A DNA stretch of 10,482 nt, taken from positions 1 through 10,482 of the forward strand of contig CALDPL010000178.1 of NCBI GenBank assembly GCA_937911965.1, read 5' to 3'. This document shows, in pieces, positions 1 through 10,482 of the stretch. The notes under the pieces were generated by a model that was not told where the DNA came from, did not search any database, and saw nothing but the letters and a program-made list of their open reading frames with translations. A program made the translations under genes and the position numbers. Positions within the stretch are counted from its first letter, which is position 1. The number at the start of each line of letters is the position of its first letter. The DNA comes from an uncultured Allomuricauda sp. (GTDB lineage Bacteria > Bacteroidota > Bacteroidia > Flavobacteriales > Flavobacteriaceae).

Positions 1-1314
1 AATGAAGTGAGTACCGATGAATTTGTGGTCCCCACCCGGGGAACGGATTGGGGGGACAATGGAGTTTGGAGGACCCTGCATTCCCATACCTGGGATGCCA
101 CCCACCAACGGATCAAGAATACCTGGAACGACATGAACTCCAATGTGTACAATGCCACGACCATCATAGATACTAGAAGCAATCCCAGTCCACAACAGGC
201 TGCAGAGGCTAAGTTTATACGGGCCTACAGCATGTTCTGGCTGATCGATTTGTTCGGACAGGTTCCCTTTAGGACCCCGGATGAGGGCCCAGAGATCAAT
301 CCTACGGTAATGAGCCGGGCCGAGGCCTATGACTTTGCCGTTCAGGACCTGACCGAGGCCATTCCAAACCTGCCCGCCCTGGGTCCCAGCACCGATTTGA
401 TCGGAGCCTCCCAAGCGGCGGCCAAACTGCTCTTGGCAAAATTTTATCTGAACAAGCACATCTTTACGGGAAGTGGAACGGCGGAAGCCGCGGACATGAA
501 CCAAGTGATCGCCTTGGTGGATGAGATCAATGCGGCCGGGTTTGAGCTTCAGGCCGGCTACTTTGAGCTGTTTACCGATGATTTGGACACGGAGACCATC
601 TTATATACCACTTCCAGCGTGGGCAACGTGATCTGGAACGGCCTGCACTACAACCAGGTGGTTCCCGACCAAGCGGGGGGCTGGAACGGCTTTGCGACCA
701 TAGCCGAGTTCTATGACCTCTTTGAGGGAGATCCCAACATCAACGTCCTTGGTTCCGGGCAGGAAGAGCGCAGGGGCTTTGTACCCACTGATGGTACCAA
801 TTACGGGATTGGCAACGGCTTTTTGATCGGTCAACAATACGACGAAAACGGAAATCCCTATACCGATAGGACCGGTGCACCTTTGTACTTTACCAAGGAA
901 CTGCCCGGCCTGTTGGGCAACGATGAAAATAGCGGTATCCGGGTAATCAAATACAACCCGGCCAACGGGGCCTATGCCAACCACAAGATTGTAATGCGCT
1001 ATGCCGATGCCCATTTGATGAAGGCGGAGGCCGTGATGAGAAGCGGGGGGGATGCCACCGCCCTGATCAACGAGCTCCGGGTCCTAAGGGAAGCAACCCC
1101 ACTGGGAAGCGTGACCGAACAGGACATCATTGACGAAAGGGGAAGGGAGCTCTATGGAGAACTTTGGAGGAGGAACGACTTGATCCGTTTTGGACAATTC
1201 ACCGCGCCCTGGTCCTATAAGGAAATTTCAGGGGACGACACCAAAAACCTGTTCCCGATTCCGGCCACGGCCATTATTTCAAACCCCAATTTGGTACAGA
1301 ACCCCGGCTATTGA
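1..1314 (+). CDS. SusD/RagB family nutrient-binding outer-membrane lipoprotein (5' end outside window)
   Basis: This is the C-terminal ~437 residues of a SusD-like protein. The frame is open from base 1, so the apparent GTG start at base 7 is not the real start; the signal peptide, lipobox cysteine and roughly the first 100 residues lie upstream. Family hallmarks seen are the TPR-type helix AAEAKFIRAYSMFWLIDLFG followed by a QVPF segment, a second helical repeat (SRAEAYDFAVQDLTEAIPNL), the LLLAKFYLNKHIF helix, RYADAHLMKAEAVMRSGG, the ERGRELYGELWRRNDLIRFG helix near the C-terminus, and a terminal block ending FPIP...NPNLVQNPGY. SusD proteins sit on the cell surface as the lid of a SusC TonB-dependent transporter and bind glycans or other oligomers; susC would be expected just upstream. 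No enzyme gene is in view, so the substrate cannot be inferred. A hairpin lies 36 bases after the stop. The family call is secure; the ligand is unknown. Confidence 0.95.
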   Translation, partial: NEVSTDEFVVPTRGTDWGDNGVWRTLHSHTWDATHQRIKNTWNDMNSNVYNATTIIDTRSNPSPQQAAEAKFIRAYSMFWLIDLFGQVPFRTPDEGPEINPTVMSRAEAYDFAVQDLTEAIPNLPALGPSTDLIGASQAAAKLLLAKFYLNKHIFTGSGTAEAADMNQVIALVDEINAAGFELQAGYFELFTDDLDTETILYTTSSVGNVIWNGLHYNQVVPDQAGGWNGFATIAEFYDLFEGDPNINVLGSGQEERRGFVPTDGTNYGIGNGFLIGQQYDENGNPYTDRTGAPLYFTKELPGLLGNDENSGIRVIKYNPANGAYANHKIVMRYADAHLMKAEAVMRSGGDATALINELRVLREATPLGSVTEQDIIDERGRELYGELWRRNDLIRFGQFTAPWSYKEISGDDTKNLFPIPATAIISNPNLVQNPGY

Positions 1315-1349
1315 TGCCCATGGATCAAGTTTAAGCTGATATTAGAATG

Positions 1350-1373
1350 AAAGGCCACCGTTTGGTGGCCTTT
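1350..1373 (+). terminator. GC-rich hairpin after the susD-like gene
   Basis: AAAGGCCACC and GGTGGCCTTT form a perfect 10-bp stem around a GTTT loop, starting 36 bases after the susD stop. The run after it is only TTTCTC, so the U-tract is short. It may be an intrinsic terminator, a weak or partial terminator, or a 3'-end stabilising hairpin between susD and the FG-GAP genes. The stem is seen directly; the function is inferred. Confidence 0.7.
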
Positions 1374-1468
1374 CTCATTGGGCTCCCTGCCCCATTAATC
1401 GTTTATTAATCTTTGATCAATCCATCATTAATATCCAAACCCCTATATTTCCCCATTGGATCTCTATA
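1374..1468 (+). promoter_or_regulatory. AT-rich leader upstream of the FG-GAP gene set; candidate promoter region
   Basis: These ~95 bases contrast with the GC-rich genes on either side. They hold three ATTAAT motifs (1394-1399, 1405-1410, 1427-1432) whose starts are 11 and 22 bases apart. TAATCTTTG at 1407-1415 is one base longer than the Bacteroidota -7 consensus TAnnTTTG, and the nearest upstream TTG (1378-1380) is too far away (26 bases rather than about 19-21), so no promoter can be fixed. No Shine-Dalgarno sequence precedes the ATG at 1469; the preceding bases are A/T-rich (CTATAATG), as is common in Bacteroidota. The region may drive the three FG-GAP genes independently of susD. Confidence 0.35.
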
Positions 1469-4400
1469 ATGAAACCACTCCATTGGCTTAAACCATCGTT
1501 GCTCCTTATCGTTTTTGGCTGCGTCCAAGAGGAACCCGACACCCTCTTTGTCCACAGGGATTCCGCCCATACGGGAATCTCCTTTGTCAATCAATTGGAG
1601 CAAAGTCCGCAATTGAACATCCTCAATTACCTCTATTTCTACAACGGGGCCGGGGTGGCTGCCGGGGACTTCAACGGGGACGGGCTGGTAGACCTCTATT
1701 TCACCTCCAACCAAGGTGCCGACAAACTCTACCTGAACAAGGGGAATTTTGTGTTCGAAGACATCACCGAAAGGGCCCAGGTCAACAATGCCGGGGGATG
1801 GACCACGGGGGTGACCCATGGGGATGTCAACAACGATGGGCTCTTGGACATCTATGTCTGCAAAGTGGGGGACCACGGCCCCATTCGGGGAAAAAACCTG
1901 CTTTTTGTAAACCAGGGAATGGACGAAAACGGAATCCCCACTTTTAGCGAACAGGCCGAGGAATACGGCCTGGACTTTATCGGCTATTCCACCCAGGCCG
2001 CCTTTTTCGACTACGATCTGGACGGGGACCTGGACCTTTATCTGATGAACCATTCGGTAAATCCAAACCGGTCCTATGGCAAAGGGAACAAGAGGGAGCA
2101 GGTGGACCGAATGTCGGGGGATATCCTCTTCAGGAACGACAATGGCAGTTTTGTGGATGTTTCCAAGGAGGCGGGGATCTTTCAAGGGAGCATTGGGTAC
2201 GGCCTTGGCCTGGCCATAAGCGACATAGACAATGACGGCTACCCTGACATATATATCGGGAACGATTTCTTTGAGAACGATTACCTGTACATCAACCAAG
2301 GGGACGGCACCTTTGTGGAGGCCATATCGGGGAATCCTGAAAAACTGGGGCATACCACCCACTTTTCAATGGGCAATGATATTGCCGACATCAACAACGA
2401 CGGCCTGATGGACATCCTCTCCCTGGACATGTTGCCGGAAGACCTGGAAACCTATAAGACCTCCGGGTTGGAATACCCCTATCCCGTATATCGGGAATAC
2501 CTCAAAAACGGCTTTGCCCCACAGTATATGCAGAACACCCTTCATCTGAACCTGGATGGGGAACATTTCGGTGAAATAGCAAATTTGACCGGGGTACAGG
2601 CCACGGAATGGTCTTGGGGAGCCCTTTTGGCGGATTTTGACAATGACGGCCACAAGGACCTCTTTGTCTCCAATGGAATCATGGGGGTGACCAATGATAT
2701 GGACTATATCATGTTCATTTCCAATGAAGAAATACAAAATACCATCACTCGGGGACTTTCGGACCGGGACATGGAACTGATCGACCGCCTCCCGAGCAAA
2801 AAGGTCCAAAACTATTTTTACAAAAACACCCGGAATATCGGCTTTTCCAATGTTACCGACAATTGGGCCCCAAAGATTGATTCCTACAGCCACGGCTGCA
2901 CCTATGCCGATCTGGACAACGATGGGGACCTGGATCTGGTGGTGAACAATGTCAACCAACAGGCCTTTGTGATGGAAAACACCCTACAGGGCGGAAACTC
3001 CATTACCCTCCGCTTCGTCGGACCCCCAAAAAACCCCATGGGGATCGGGGCAAAGGCCCTGGTCCACACCAAAGGGGGAACCCAGGTCCAGGAAAATTTT
3101 ACCAGCAGGGGCTTTCAATCGGCCAAGGACAACAGCCTGACCTTTGGTCTTGGGGACAATGCAACAGTGGACTCCATACAGATCATTTGGCCCGGGGGGA
3201 AACACCAGACCCTGAACCAACCAAAGGCCAACGGCATCCATGAAATCGACTATTCACAGGCCGCAGGGGACTATTATGCACAATTGACCTCCCCAAAAAG
3301 GGACTACGTCCCACAAGCGACGCAGCTGGATTTTGTACATCGGGAATACCCCACCATGGATTTTTACCGGAATCCCCTGATCCCTTTTGCCCAGTCCAAT
3401 GAAGGGCCATCGGTTTCCGTGGCCGATGTCAACGGGGACGGCTTGGAGGACCTCTTCATCAGCGGGGCCAAGAAACAGCCCTCGGCGCTCTACCTCCAAG
3501 GGGAAGGAGGCCAATTTACGGCCCATCAGCCCGAACTGTTCCTGGAGGATGAGATCAACGAGGATGTAGACCAGGTCTTCTTCGATGCGGACAAGGATGG
3601 GGACCTCGACCTCCTGGTGGTCAGCGGGGGCAATGAATTTACCCATGGGGCACCCCTGGTTCCCAGGTTCTATGAAAACCGGGAAGGGAAGTTCACCAAA
3701 AAAAGCAGCGGCCTGGAAGGAATCGAAATCAACGCTTCCAAGGTCGGGGCCGTGGATTTCGACGGGGACGGCCATTTGGACATCCTAATCGCCTCAAACG
3801 CCCTCCCCACCGAATTTGGGGAAGTTTCCAAACAGTACCTCTTCAAGAACGACGGGCAGGGGAACTTTACCGAGGTGACCGAACAATGGGCCCCGGAATT
3901 GGGGGACCTGGGGAACATCAAGGACTTTGTCTGGGCGGACCTGGACCAAAACGGACATCCCGACCTCGTGGCCCTGGGACATTGGACCCCCATCAGCATC
4001 TTTATGAACAATGGAACCCAATTGCAGCTCCAAAGGGAGAACGGGCTTGACAAGACCAACGGCTGGTGGAACTGTATCGAATTGGTGGACCTGGACGGGG
4101 ACGGGGACCTGGATATCCTGGCGGGCAATTGGGGGCTGAACACTAAGTTCAGCGCCTCGGTGGAACGGCCCATAACCCTGTATCGAAAGGATTTTGACGG
4201 AAACGGTTCGGTGGAAACCGTGGTCACCCATTATCACGGGGATCGGGAAACGGCCTTTTCCTCCAAGGACGACCTGGCCAAACAGATGCCTTTTTTGAAC
4301 AAGGAATTCCTGTTCTACCGGGACTTCGCGAAGGCCTCCCTGGAAGACCTCCTGGGCAGGGACCGATTAAAGGAAGCCGATCGGCGAAAGGTGTATCTAT

Positions 4401-4762
4401 TGGAAAGTGCCCATTTTGAAAATGTGGGCAATGGCAGCTTTGTCCAAAAAGAACTTCCCCTTTTGGTCCAGGCCTCCACGGTCAATGACATCCAATGGAC
4501 AAAGAATGACAAAGGAACTATTAATGAACTATTAATGGTGGGCAATAATTTTGAGATAAACACCCAACTGGGTAGATTAGATGCTTCCCATGGAATTTTA
4601 CTGGAATCCGACGAAAATGGCAACATCCATTGGAAACAGAGCTTGGGAATATCCGGCGCCGGCAGGGCGATTGAAAAGATAAGGGTGGACGGGGAAGATC
4701 TGTTCATCATCGCCCTGAACAACGGGGCACCTATATTTTTGGCCAAAAACAAATCCAAATGA
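1469..4762 (+). CDS. FG-GAP/VCBS repeat lipoprotein with central ASPIC/UnbV domain (paralogue 1)
   Basis: 1097-residue predicted lipoprotein. A lysine-containing start and hydrophobic stretch lead to the lipobox VFGC (Cys18); the following VQEEPD is acidic, compatible with a Bacteroidota surface-export signal. Calcium-loop motifs of the D-x-[DN]-x-D-G-x-x-D type begin at about residues 67, 119, 181, 252, 307, 389 and 481. An ASPIC/UnbV domain follows at about 510-580 (RFVGPPKNPMGIGAK, SRGFQSAKDNSLTFGLG, IIWPGGKHQ). Further motifs begin at 653, 706, 763, 824, 874 and 908; the seventh expected site near 1010-1020 (KNDKGTINE) is degenerate. FG-GAP repeats usually build integrin-like beta-propellers; CRTAC1-type proteins share this domain mix, but the biochemical role of the bacterial forms is not established. 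The start is set by the signal peptide. The stop overlaps the next start as ATGA, implying translational coupling. Probable role: surface binding or scaffold protein tied to the SusD locus (inference). Confidence 0.93.
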   Translation: MKPLHWLKPSLLLIVFGCVQEEPDTLFVHRDSAHTGISFVNQLEQSPQLNILNYLYFYNGAGVAAGDFNGDGLVDLYFTSNQGADKLYLNKGNFVFEDITERAQVNNAGGWTTGVTHGDVNNDGLLDIYVCKVGDHGPIRGKNLLFVNQGMDENGIPTFSEQAEEYGLDFIGYSTQAAFFDYDLDGDLDLYLMNHSVNPNRSYGKGNKREQVDRMSGDILFRNDNGSFVDVSKEAGIFQGSIGYGLGLAISDIDNDGYPDIYIGNDFFENDYLYINQGDGTFVEAISGNPEKLGHTTHFSMGNDIADINNDGLMDILSLDMLPEDLETYKTSGLEYPYPVYREYLKNGFAPQYMQNTLHLNLDGEHFGEIANLTGVQATEWSWGALLADFDNDGHKDLFVSNGIMGVTNDMDYIMFISNEEIQNTITRGLSDRDMELIDRLPSKKVQNYFYKNTRNIGFSNVTDNWAPKIDSYSHGCTYADLDNDGDLDLVVNNVNQQAFVMENTLQGGNSITLRFVGPPKNPMGIGAKALVHTKGGTQVQENFTSRGFQSAKDNSLTFGLGDNATVDSIQIIWPGGKHQTLNQPKANGIHEIDYSQAAGDYYAQLTSPKRDYVPQATQLDFVHREYPTMDFYRNPLIPFAQSNEGPSVSVADVNGDGLEDLFISGAKKQPSALYLQGEGGQFTAHQPELFLEDEINEDVDQVFFDADKDGDLDLLVVSGGNEFTHGAPLVPRFYENREGKFTKKSSGLEGIEINASKVGAVDFDGDGHLDILIASNALPTEFGEVSKQYLFKNDGQGNFTEVTEQWAPELGDLGNIKDFVWADLDQNGHPDLVALGHWTPISIFMNNGTQLQLQRENGLDKTNGWWNCIELVDLDGDGDLDILAGNWGLNTKFSASVERPITLYRKDFDGNGSVETVVTHYHGDRETAFSSKDDLAKQMPFLNKEFLFYRDFAKASLEDLLGRDRLKEADRRKVYLLESAHFENVGNGSFVQKELPLLVQASTVNDIQWTKNDKGTINELLMVGNNFEINTQLGRLDASHGILLESDENGNIHWKQSLGISGAGRAIEKIRVDGEDLFIIALNNGAPIFLAKNKSK

Positions 4763-7700
4763 AACCAAACCAAACCCTAGTACCGCTGATCCTCCTGTTC
4801 CTATTGGGGGCCTGCAAGGACCAAAAGACGGACATTGCCCCCGCCAAGCCCGAACAGACCCTCTTCACCCTTTTGGATGCAGGGCATACCGGGATCGATT
4901 TTGTGAACGCGGTCGAGAACCAGAAGGATTTCAACATTTTCAAATACAGGAATTTCTATAACGGGGGTGGGGTGGCCATCGGGGACATCAACAACGATGG
5001 GCTTCCCGACATCTACTTCTCCGGGAACATGGTCCCCAACCGACTCTACCTGAACAAGGGCAATTTTGAGTTTGAGGACATTTCAGAGGCTGCGGGGGTC
5101 ATGGGGAACAAACCCTGGTCCACCGGGGTATTGATGGTGGATGTCAACAATGACGGGTATTTGGACCTCTACGTCTGCAATGCGGGAAATATGGAGGGCA
5201 ACAACCACGACAACGACCTCTATATCAACAACGGCGACCTTACCTTCACCGAAATGGCCCACGAATACGGCCTTGCCGATACCGGCTTCACCACCCATGC
5301 CTCCTTTTTTGATTACGATCGGGATGGGGACCTGGATGTGTACATCCTGAACAACAGCAATGTGCCCGTAAGCAGTTTGGGCTATGCCGAACAGCGGGAT
5401 ATCCGGGCCCAGGACTGGGACAAGGTGCCCCATATTTTCAGGGGGGTCGGGGATATGTTGCTGCGAAACGACAACGGTAAATTTGTGGATGTGAGCGAGG
5501 AAGCGGGAATCTACGGAAGCCTCATCGGTTTTGGCCTGGGGGTGATGGTCACGGATTTCAACGGGGACCTCTGGCCGGACCTCTACATTTCCAATGACTT
5601 TTACGAAAGGGATTACCTCTATATCAACCAAGGGGACGGCACCTTCAAGGAAGAGATCAAGGATTGGACCTCTCGACTGAGCCTCTCGGCCATGGGAGTG
5701 GACATTGCGGACATCAACAATGACGGGCACAACGACATCTATGTCACTGAAATGTTGCCCGAAGAGGAGCAACGGGTCAAGACCATAATGCAGTTTGAGG
5801 GATACAATGTCTTCGATCTCAAACAGAGCAAGGACTTTTACCAGCAATACATCCAGAACACCCTTCAATTGAGCAATGGGGACGGCAGTTTTTCAGAGGT
5901 GGCCTATTACAGTGGTACGGCGGCCACCGATTGGAGTTGGGCGGGACTGATCTTTGATATGGACAACGACGGTCTCAAGGATATCTTTGTCACCAACGGG
6001 ATCAACCACGACCTCACCGACCTGGATTTTGTCGATTTCTTTGCCAATGAGATCGTGCAGAAAATGGCCCTGACCGGCCGTAAGGAATCCATAGACTCGA
6101 TCATTGCCAGGATGCCCGTCAATCCCCAGCCCAATTATGCCTTTAGGAACAATGGGGACATCACTTTTGAAAACGCCAATGTGCCCTGGGGCTTTGAAAC
6201 CCCCTCCCTTTCCAATGGGGTCGCCTATGCCGACCTGGACAATGACGGGGACCTGGACCTGGTGGTCAACAATGTCAATTCCCCGGCCTTTGTCTATAGA
6301 AACAACACCAATGAGCAGTTGGACCACAATTACCTGACCCTCAAGTTCAAGGGACCGGAAAAGAACCCCTTCGGCATCGGAACCCTGGCCAAGGTCTATT
6401 TCGACGGGAACATCGTCAACCAGGAATTGATCCCCTCCCGGGGCTTCCAATCCTCGGTGGACTACCCCATGACCTTGGGCCTGGGCAAATCCGAGAGCCT
6501 GGATTCCCTGAGAATTGTATGGCCGGACGGCCGCAGCCAATTCTTTAAAGGGGTGAAGGCCAACCAAACCCTGCACTTGGACCATGGGGACGCCACAACG
6601 GTCTATACCCCGCCCAAGACAGGGGGCCAAAAGACCTTGATGCGGGAATTGGACAACAGTGTCCTTGTTTCCCACAAGGAGGACGAACACAATGATTTGG
6701 ACTATGAAGGGCTGATTTACCAAAAGCTCTCCCGGGAAGGCCCGGCCCTGGCCGTTGCGGATGTCAACGGGGACGGCCATGAGGATGTCTTTGTCGGCGG
6801 TGCCCAAGGGCAGTCCGCCACCCTCTACCTCCACCAAGGGGACGGAAAACTGGTCCCAAAACGGTCCGAGGCCTTTGAAACCGATAAGGCCCATGAGGAT
6901 GTGGTTGCCGCCTTCTTCGATGCCGATGGGGACGGGGACCTGGATCTTGTGGTGGGCACCGGAGGCAACAACGTCAACCATCAGCGCAACTATAGGGCAA
7001 GGCTCTACCTCAATGATGGACGTGGGAACTTTGAGAAGTCCCCCCATGAACTGCCTTCCACCTTTAAGAACATATCGACCATAAGTCCACATGACTTTGA
7101 CTCCGATGGGGATGTGGACCTCTTTATCGGTTCCCGGAGCGTTGTGGGCATCTATGGGGTCGATCCGGACCACCTGCTCCTTGAGAACCAAGGGGACGGT
7201 CGTTTTGTGGATGTCACCCAAAGATTGGCCTATGACCTGAAGGATGCGGGGATGGTCACGGACTCCAAATGGGCCGATATCGACGGGGACTCCATTGCGG
7301 ACCTGATCCTGACCTCCGACTGGGACACCCCAAAGATCTACCTGAACAGCGGCAGGAGGCTCAGCAAAATGGAAAGCTCCCTGGACAGCCTGCACGGATG
7401 GTGGATTTCCCTGGAGGCCGCAGACCTGGACGGGGACGGGGACATGGACCTGATCCTGGGCAACCAGGGGCTCAACCTGCACTATAGGCCGAGCAAGGAA
7501 GCCCCCATGAAATTGTGGGTCAACGATTATGACAACAACGGCACCATTGAACAGATTTCCACGATTCAAAAGGATGGAAAGGATTTTCCCATCCACCAAA
7601 AAATGGAGCTCACCTCCCAATTGCCCGGCCTGAAAAAACAGAACCTCAAGGCCAACGATTATGCGGGCCGTACCATTGGGGAGCTATTCCCAAAGGAAAC

Positions 7701-8071
7701 CATGGACCAATCCATCGTAAAAAAGGCAGAGGTTTCCGCCTCGGTCGTGGCCATCAATGAAGGAGGGGGGCGCTTTACCATCAAGGAACTCCCGGACCGG
7801 GTGCAGTTCTCCTGCGTCTGTGACATCGCCTGCCTGGATGTGGACAATGACGGAAATTTGGATCTGATCATGGCCGGGAACAATTTCGGCTTCAAACCCC
7901 AATTCTCCAGATTGGACGGAAGCCGCGGCAACCTGTTATTGGGCGACGGTGCGATGAACTTTGAGTGGCAGGACAACAGCAGCAGTGGCTTTACGGTCCG
8001 GGAGGAGGTCAAGTACCTCAAAGTGTTCAAGGACAAAAACGGAAAAACCTTCATGGTCACCGCCATCAACA

Positions 8072-9787
<1,716 letters not shown>

Positions 9788-9889
9788 CTAAAAGACGCCA
9801 CAGTGGGGGTATTGTTACTGACCCTGGCTCGTGATGCCCAGCTCACCATCAAGTATCGGGAATTGCCCGCAAGTTTTCAATTATGCATT

Positions 9890-10482
9890 ATGAACCGCTA
9901 CAATATCAGAAAAAAGACGATCTCTACGCAGTCTATCAACCATAGGGCCGAAACATTGAAGAACAGTAAGCAGGCGGCGGCAGCAGCGAAAGCCGCTGCG
10001 CCCGGGAAGCCGCTCGAACGCATTATCCTCGAAGGATTTCTGATCGGATTGATTGCGACCTGCGCGTTCATAACGTTATCGCTGTTTACTTTCCATCCGA
10101 ACGATCCGGGTTGGTCCAATACCGGTCGCGGTGAAATACGTAACGCTGCCGGGCCTGCCGGGGCCTGGCTGGCCAATATCTTTTTTTCCTTGTTCGGGCA
10201 GATGGCCTACGCATTTCCTACCATGTTGATTTATAAGGCGTTTAATATTTTGCGGGAAAAACGGGCGGGGCGGTTTGATCCGCTTGTCTATCTGGTGCGC
10301 ATTGTCGGGTTTGCCTTGAGCATGATTGCCGCCACCGGGCTTATGGTGCAATACACCGGGTACGAGGCGGGGCATCTGCCATTTTCTTCCGGCGGATTGA
10401 TCGGCATAGCGACTGCCGAGACTGCGGACACGGTGTTTGGTGTGGTCGGTGGGTCACTGCTACTGGTGTCGATCCTGTTGTT
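9890..10482 (+). CDS. ftsK: DNA translocase FtsK, N-terminal membrane domain (3' end outside window)
   Basis: FtsK couples septum formation to chromosome-dimer resolution: an N-terminal membrane domain anchors it at the septum and a C-terminal ATPase pumps DNA. 197 residues are visible. There is a basic, alanine-rich cytoplasmic lead (1-43), a first membrane segment at about 46-68 (ILEGFLIGLIATCAFITLSL), then the family signature FHPNDPGWSNTG (residues 68-79). Further membrane segments follow at about 93-120 and 134-155, then a GHLPFSSGGLIG loop and another segment from about 182 that runs off the end. Linker, ATPase and gamma domains lie beyond the window. The ATG at 9890 is the most plausible start, but no clear Shine-Dalgarno is seen and the frame stays open upstream (a GTG at 9803 is possible), so the N-terminus is uncertain. 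The gene is divergent from trxB, as in Pseudomonas-like genomes, where lolA follows ftsK. Confidence 0.9.
   Translation, partial: MNRYNIRKKTISTQSINHRAETLKNSKQAAAAAKAAAPGKPLERIILEGFLIGLIATCAFITLSLFTFHPNDPGWSNTGRGEIRNAAGPAGAWLANIFFSLFGQMAYAFPTMLIYKAFNILREKRAGRFDPLVYLVRIVGFALSMIAATGLMVQYTGYEAGHLPFSSGGLIGIATAETADTVFGVVGGSLLLVSILL

Noticed and set aside
5893..7620. A 575-residue antisense open frame inside paralogue 2, with similar long antisense frames in paralogues 1 and 3
   Set aside because: They arise because GC-rich codons of the repeated D-G-D loops rarely give stops on the opposite strand; the translations are low-complexity V/P/I/G strings without homology.
9824..9841. CTG...CAG pair upstream of ftsK as a possible LexA site
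   Set aside because: Twelve rather than ten bases separate the half-sites and the interior lacks the alternating T/A pattern.

Overview
The window looks like two unrelated pieces of bacterial DNA joined near position 9208. Bases 1 to about 9208 are Bacteroidota, most likely a Flavobacteriaceae-type bacterium with fairly GC-rich coding DNA. The support is a SusD/RagB protein, tandem FG-GAP/ASPIC-UnbV lipoproteins, acidic residues after the lipobox cysteine, and no Shine-Dalgarno sequence before the first FG-GAP gene. Bases from about 9188 to the end are Gammaproteobacteria: a thioredoxin reductase gene (trxB) diverging from the start of ftsK, a gene order known from Pseudomonas-like chromosomes.

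Layout. (1) Bases 1-1314 hold the C-terminal ~437 residues of a SusD-like outer-membrane nutrient-binding lipoprotein; its N-terminus lies upstream of the window. (2) Bases 1315-1468 are a short intergenic region with a 10-bp GC-rich hairpin just after susD and an AT-rich stretch before the next gene. (3) Bases 1469-4762, 4759-8106 and 8072-9208 are three tandem paralogous lipoproteins. The first two are complete, at 1097 and 1115 residues. Each carries about seven calcium-loop FG-GAP/VCBS motifs, an ASPIC/UnbV domain, and about seven more motifs. The genes overlap by 4 and 35 bases, so they are almost certainly one translationally coupled unit. The third is cut at residue 379. (4) At about 9187-9208 a stretch of 21-22 bases reads correctly both as the FG-GAP gene (+ strand) and as trxB (- strand). 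Both genes are cut there, which points to an assembly chimera or other artefactual join. (5) Bases 9188-9658 (-) are the N-terminal half of trxB, 9659-9889 is the divergent intergenic region, and 9890-10482 (+) is the membrane-domain start of ftsK, running off the end.

How the genes may work together: the flavobacterial part resembles the tail of a SusCD-type uptake locus. SusD would capture a glycan or other oligomer at the cell surface, and the three large FG-GAP lipoproteins, probably also surface-exposed, may bind the same substrate or stabilise the complex. Their biochemical role is not established, and no degradative enzyme is visible here to suggest a substrate. The gammaproteobacterial genes are housekeeping (thiol redox, chromosome segregation at division) and have no functional link to the rest.
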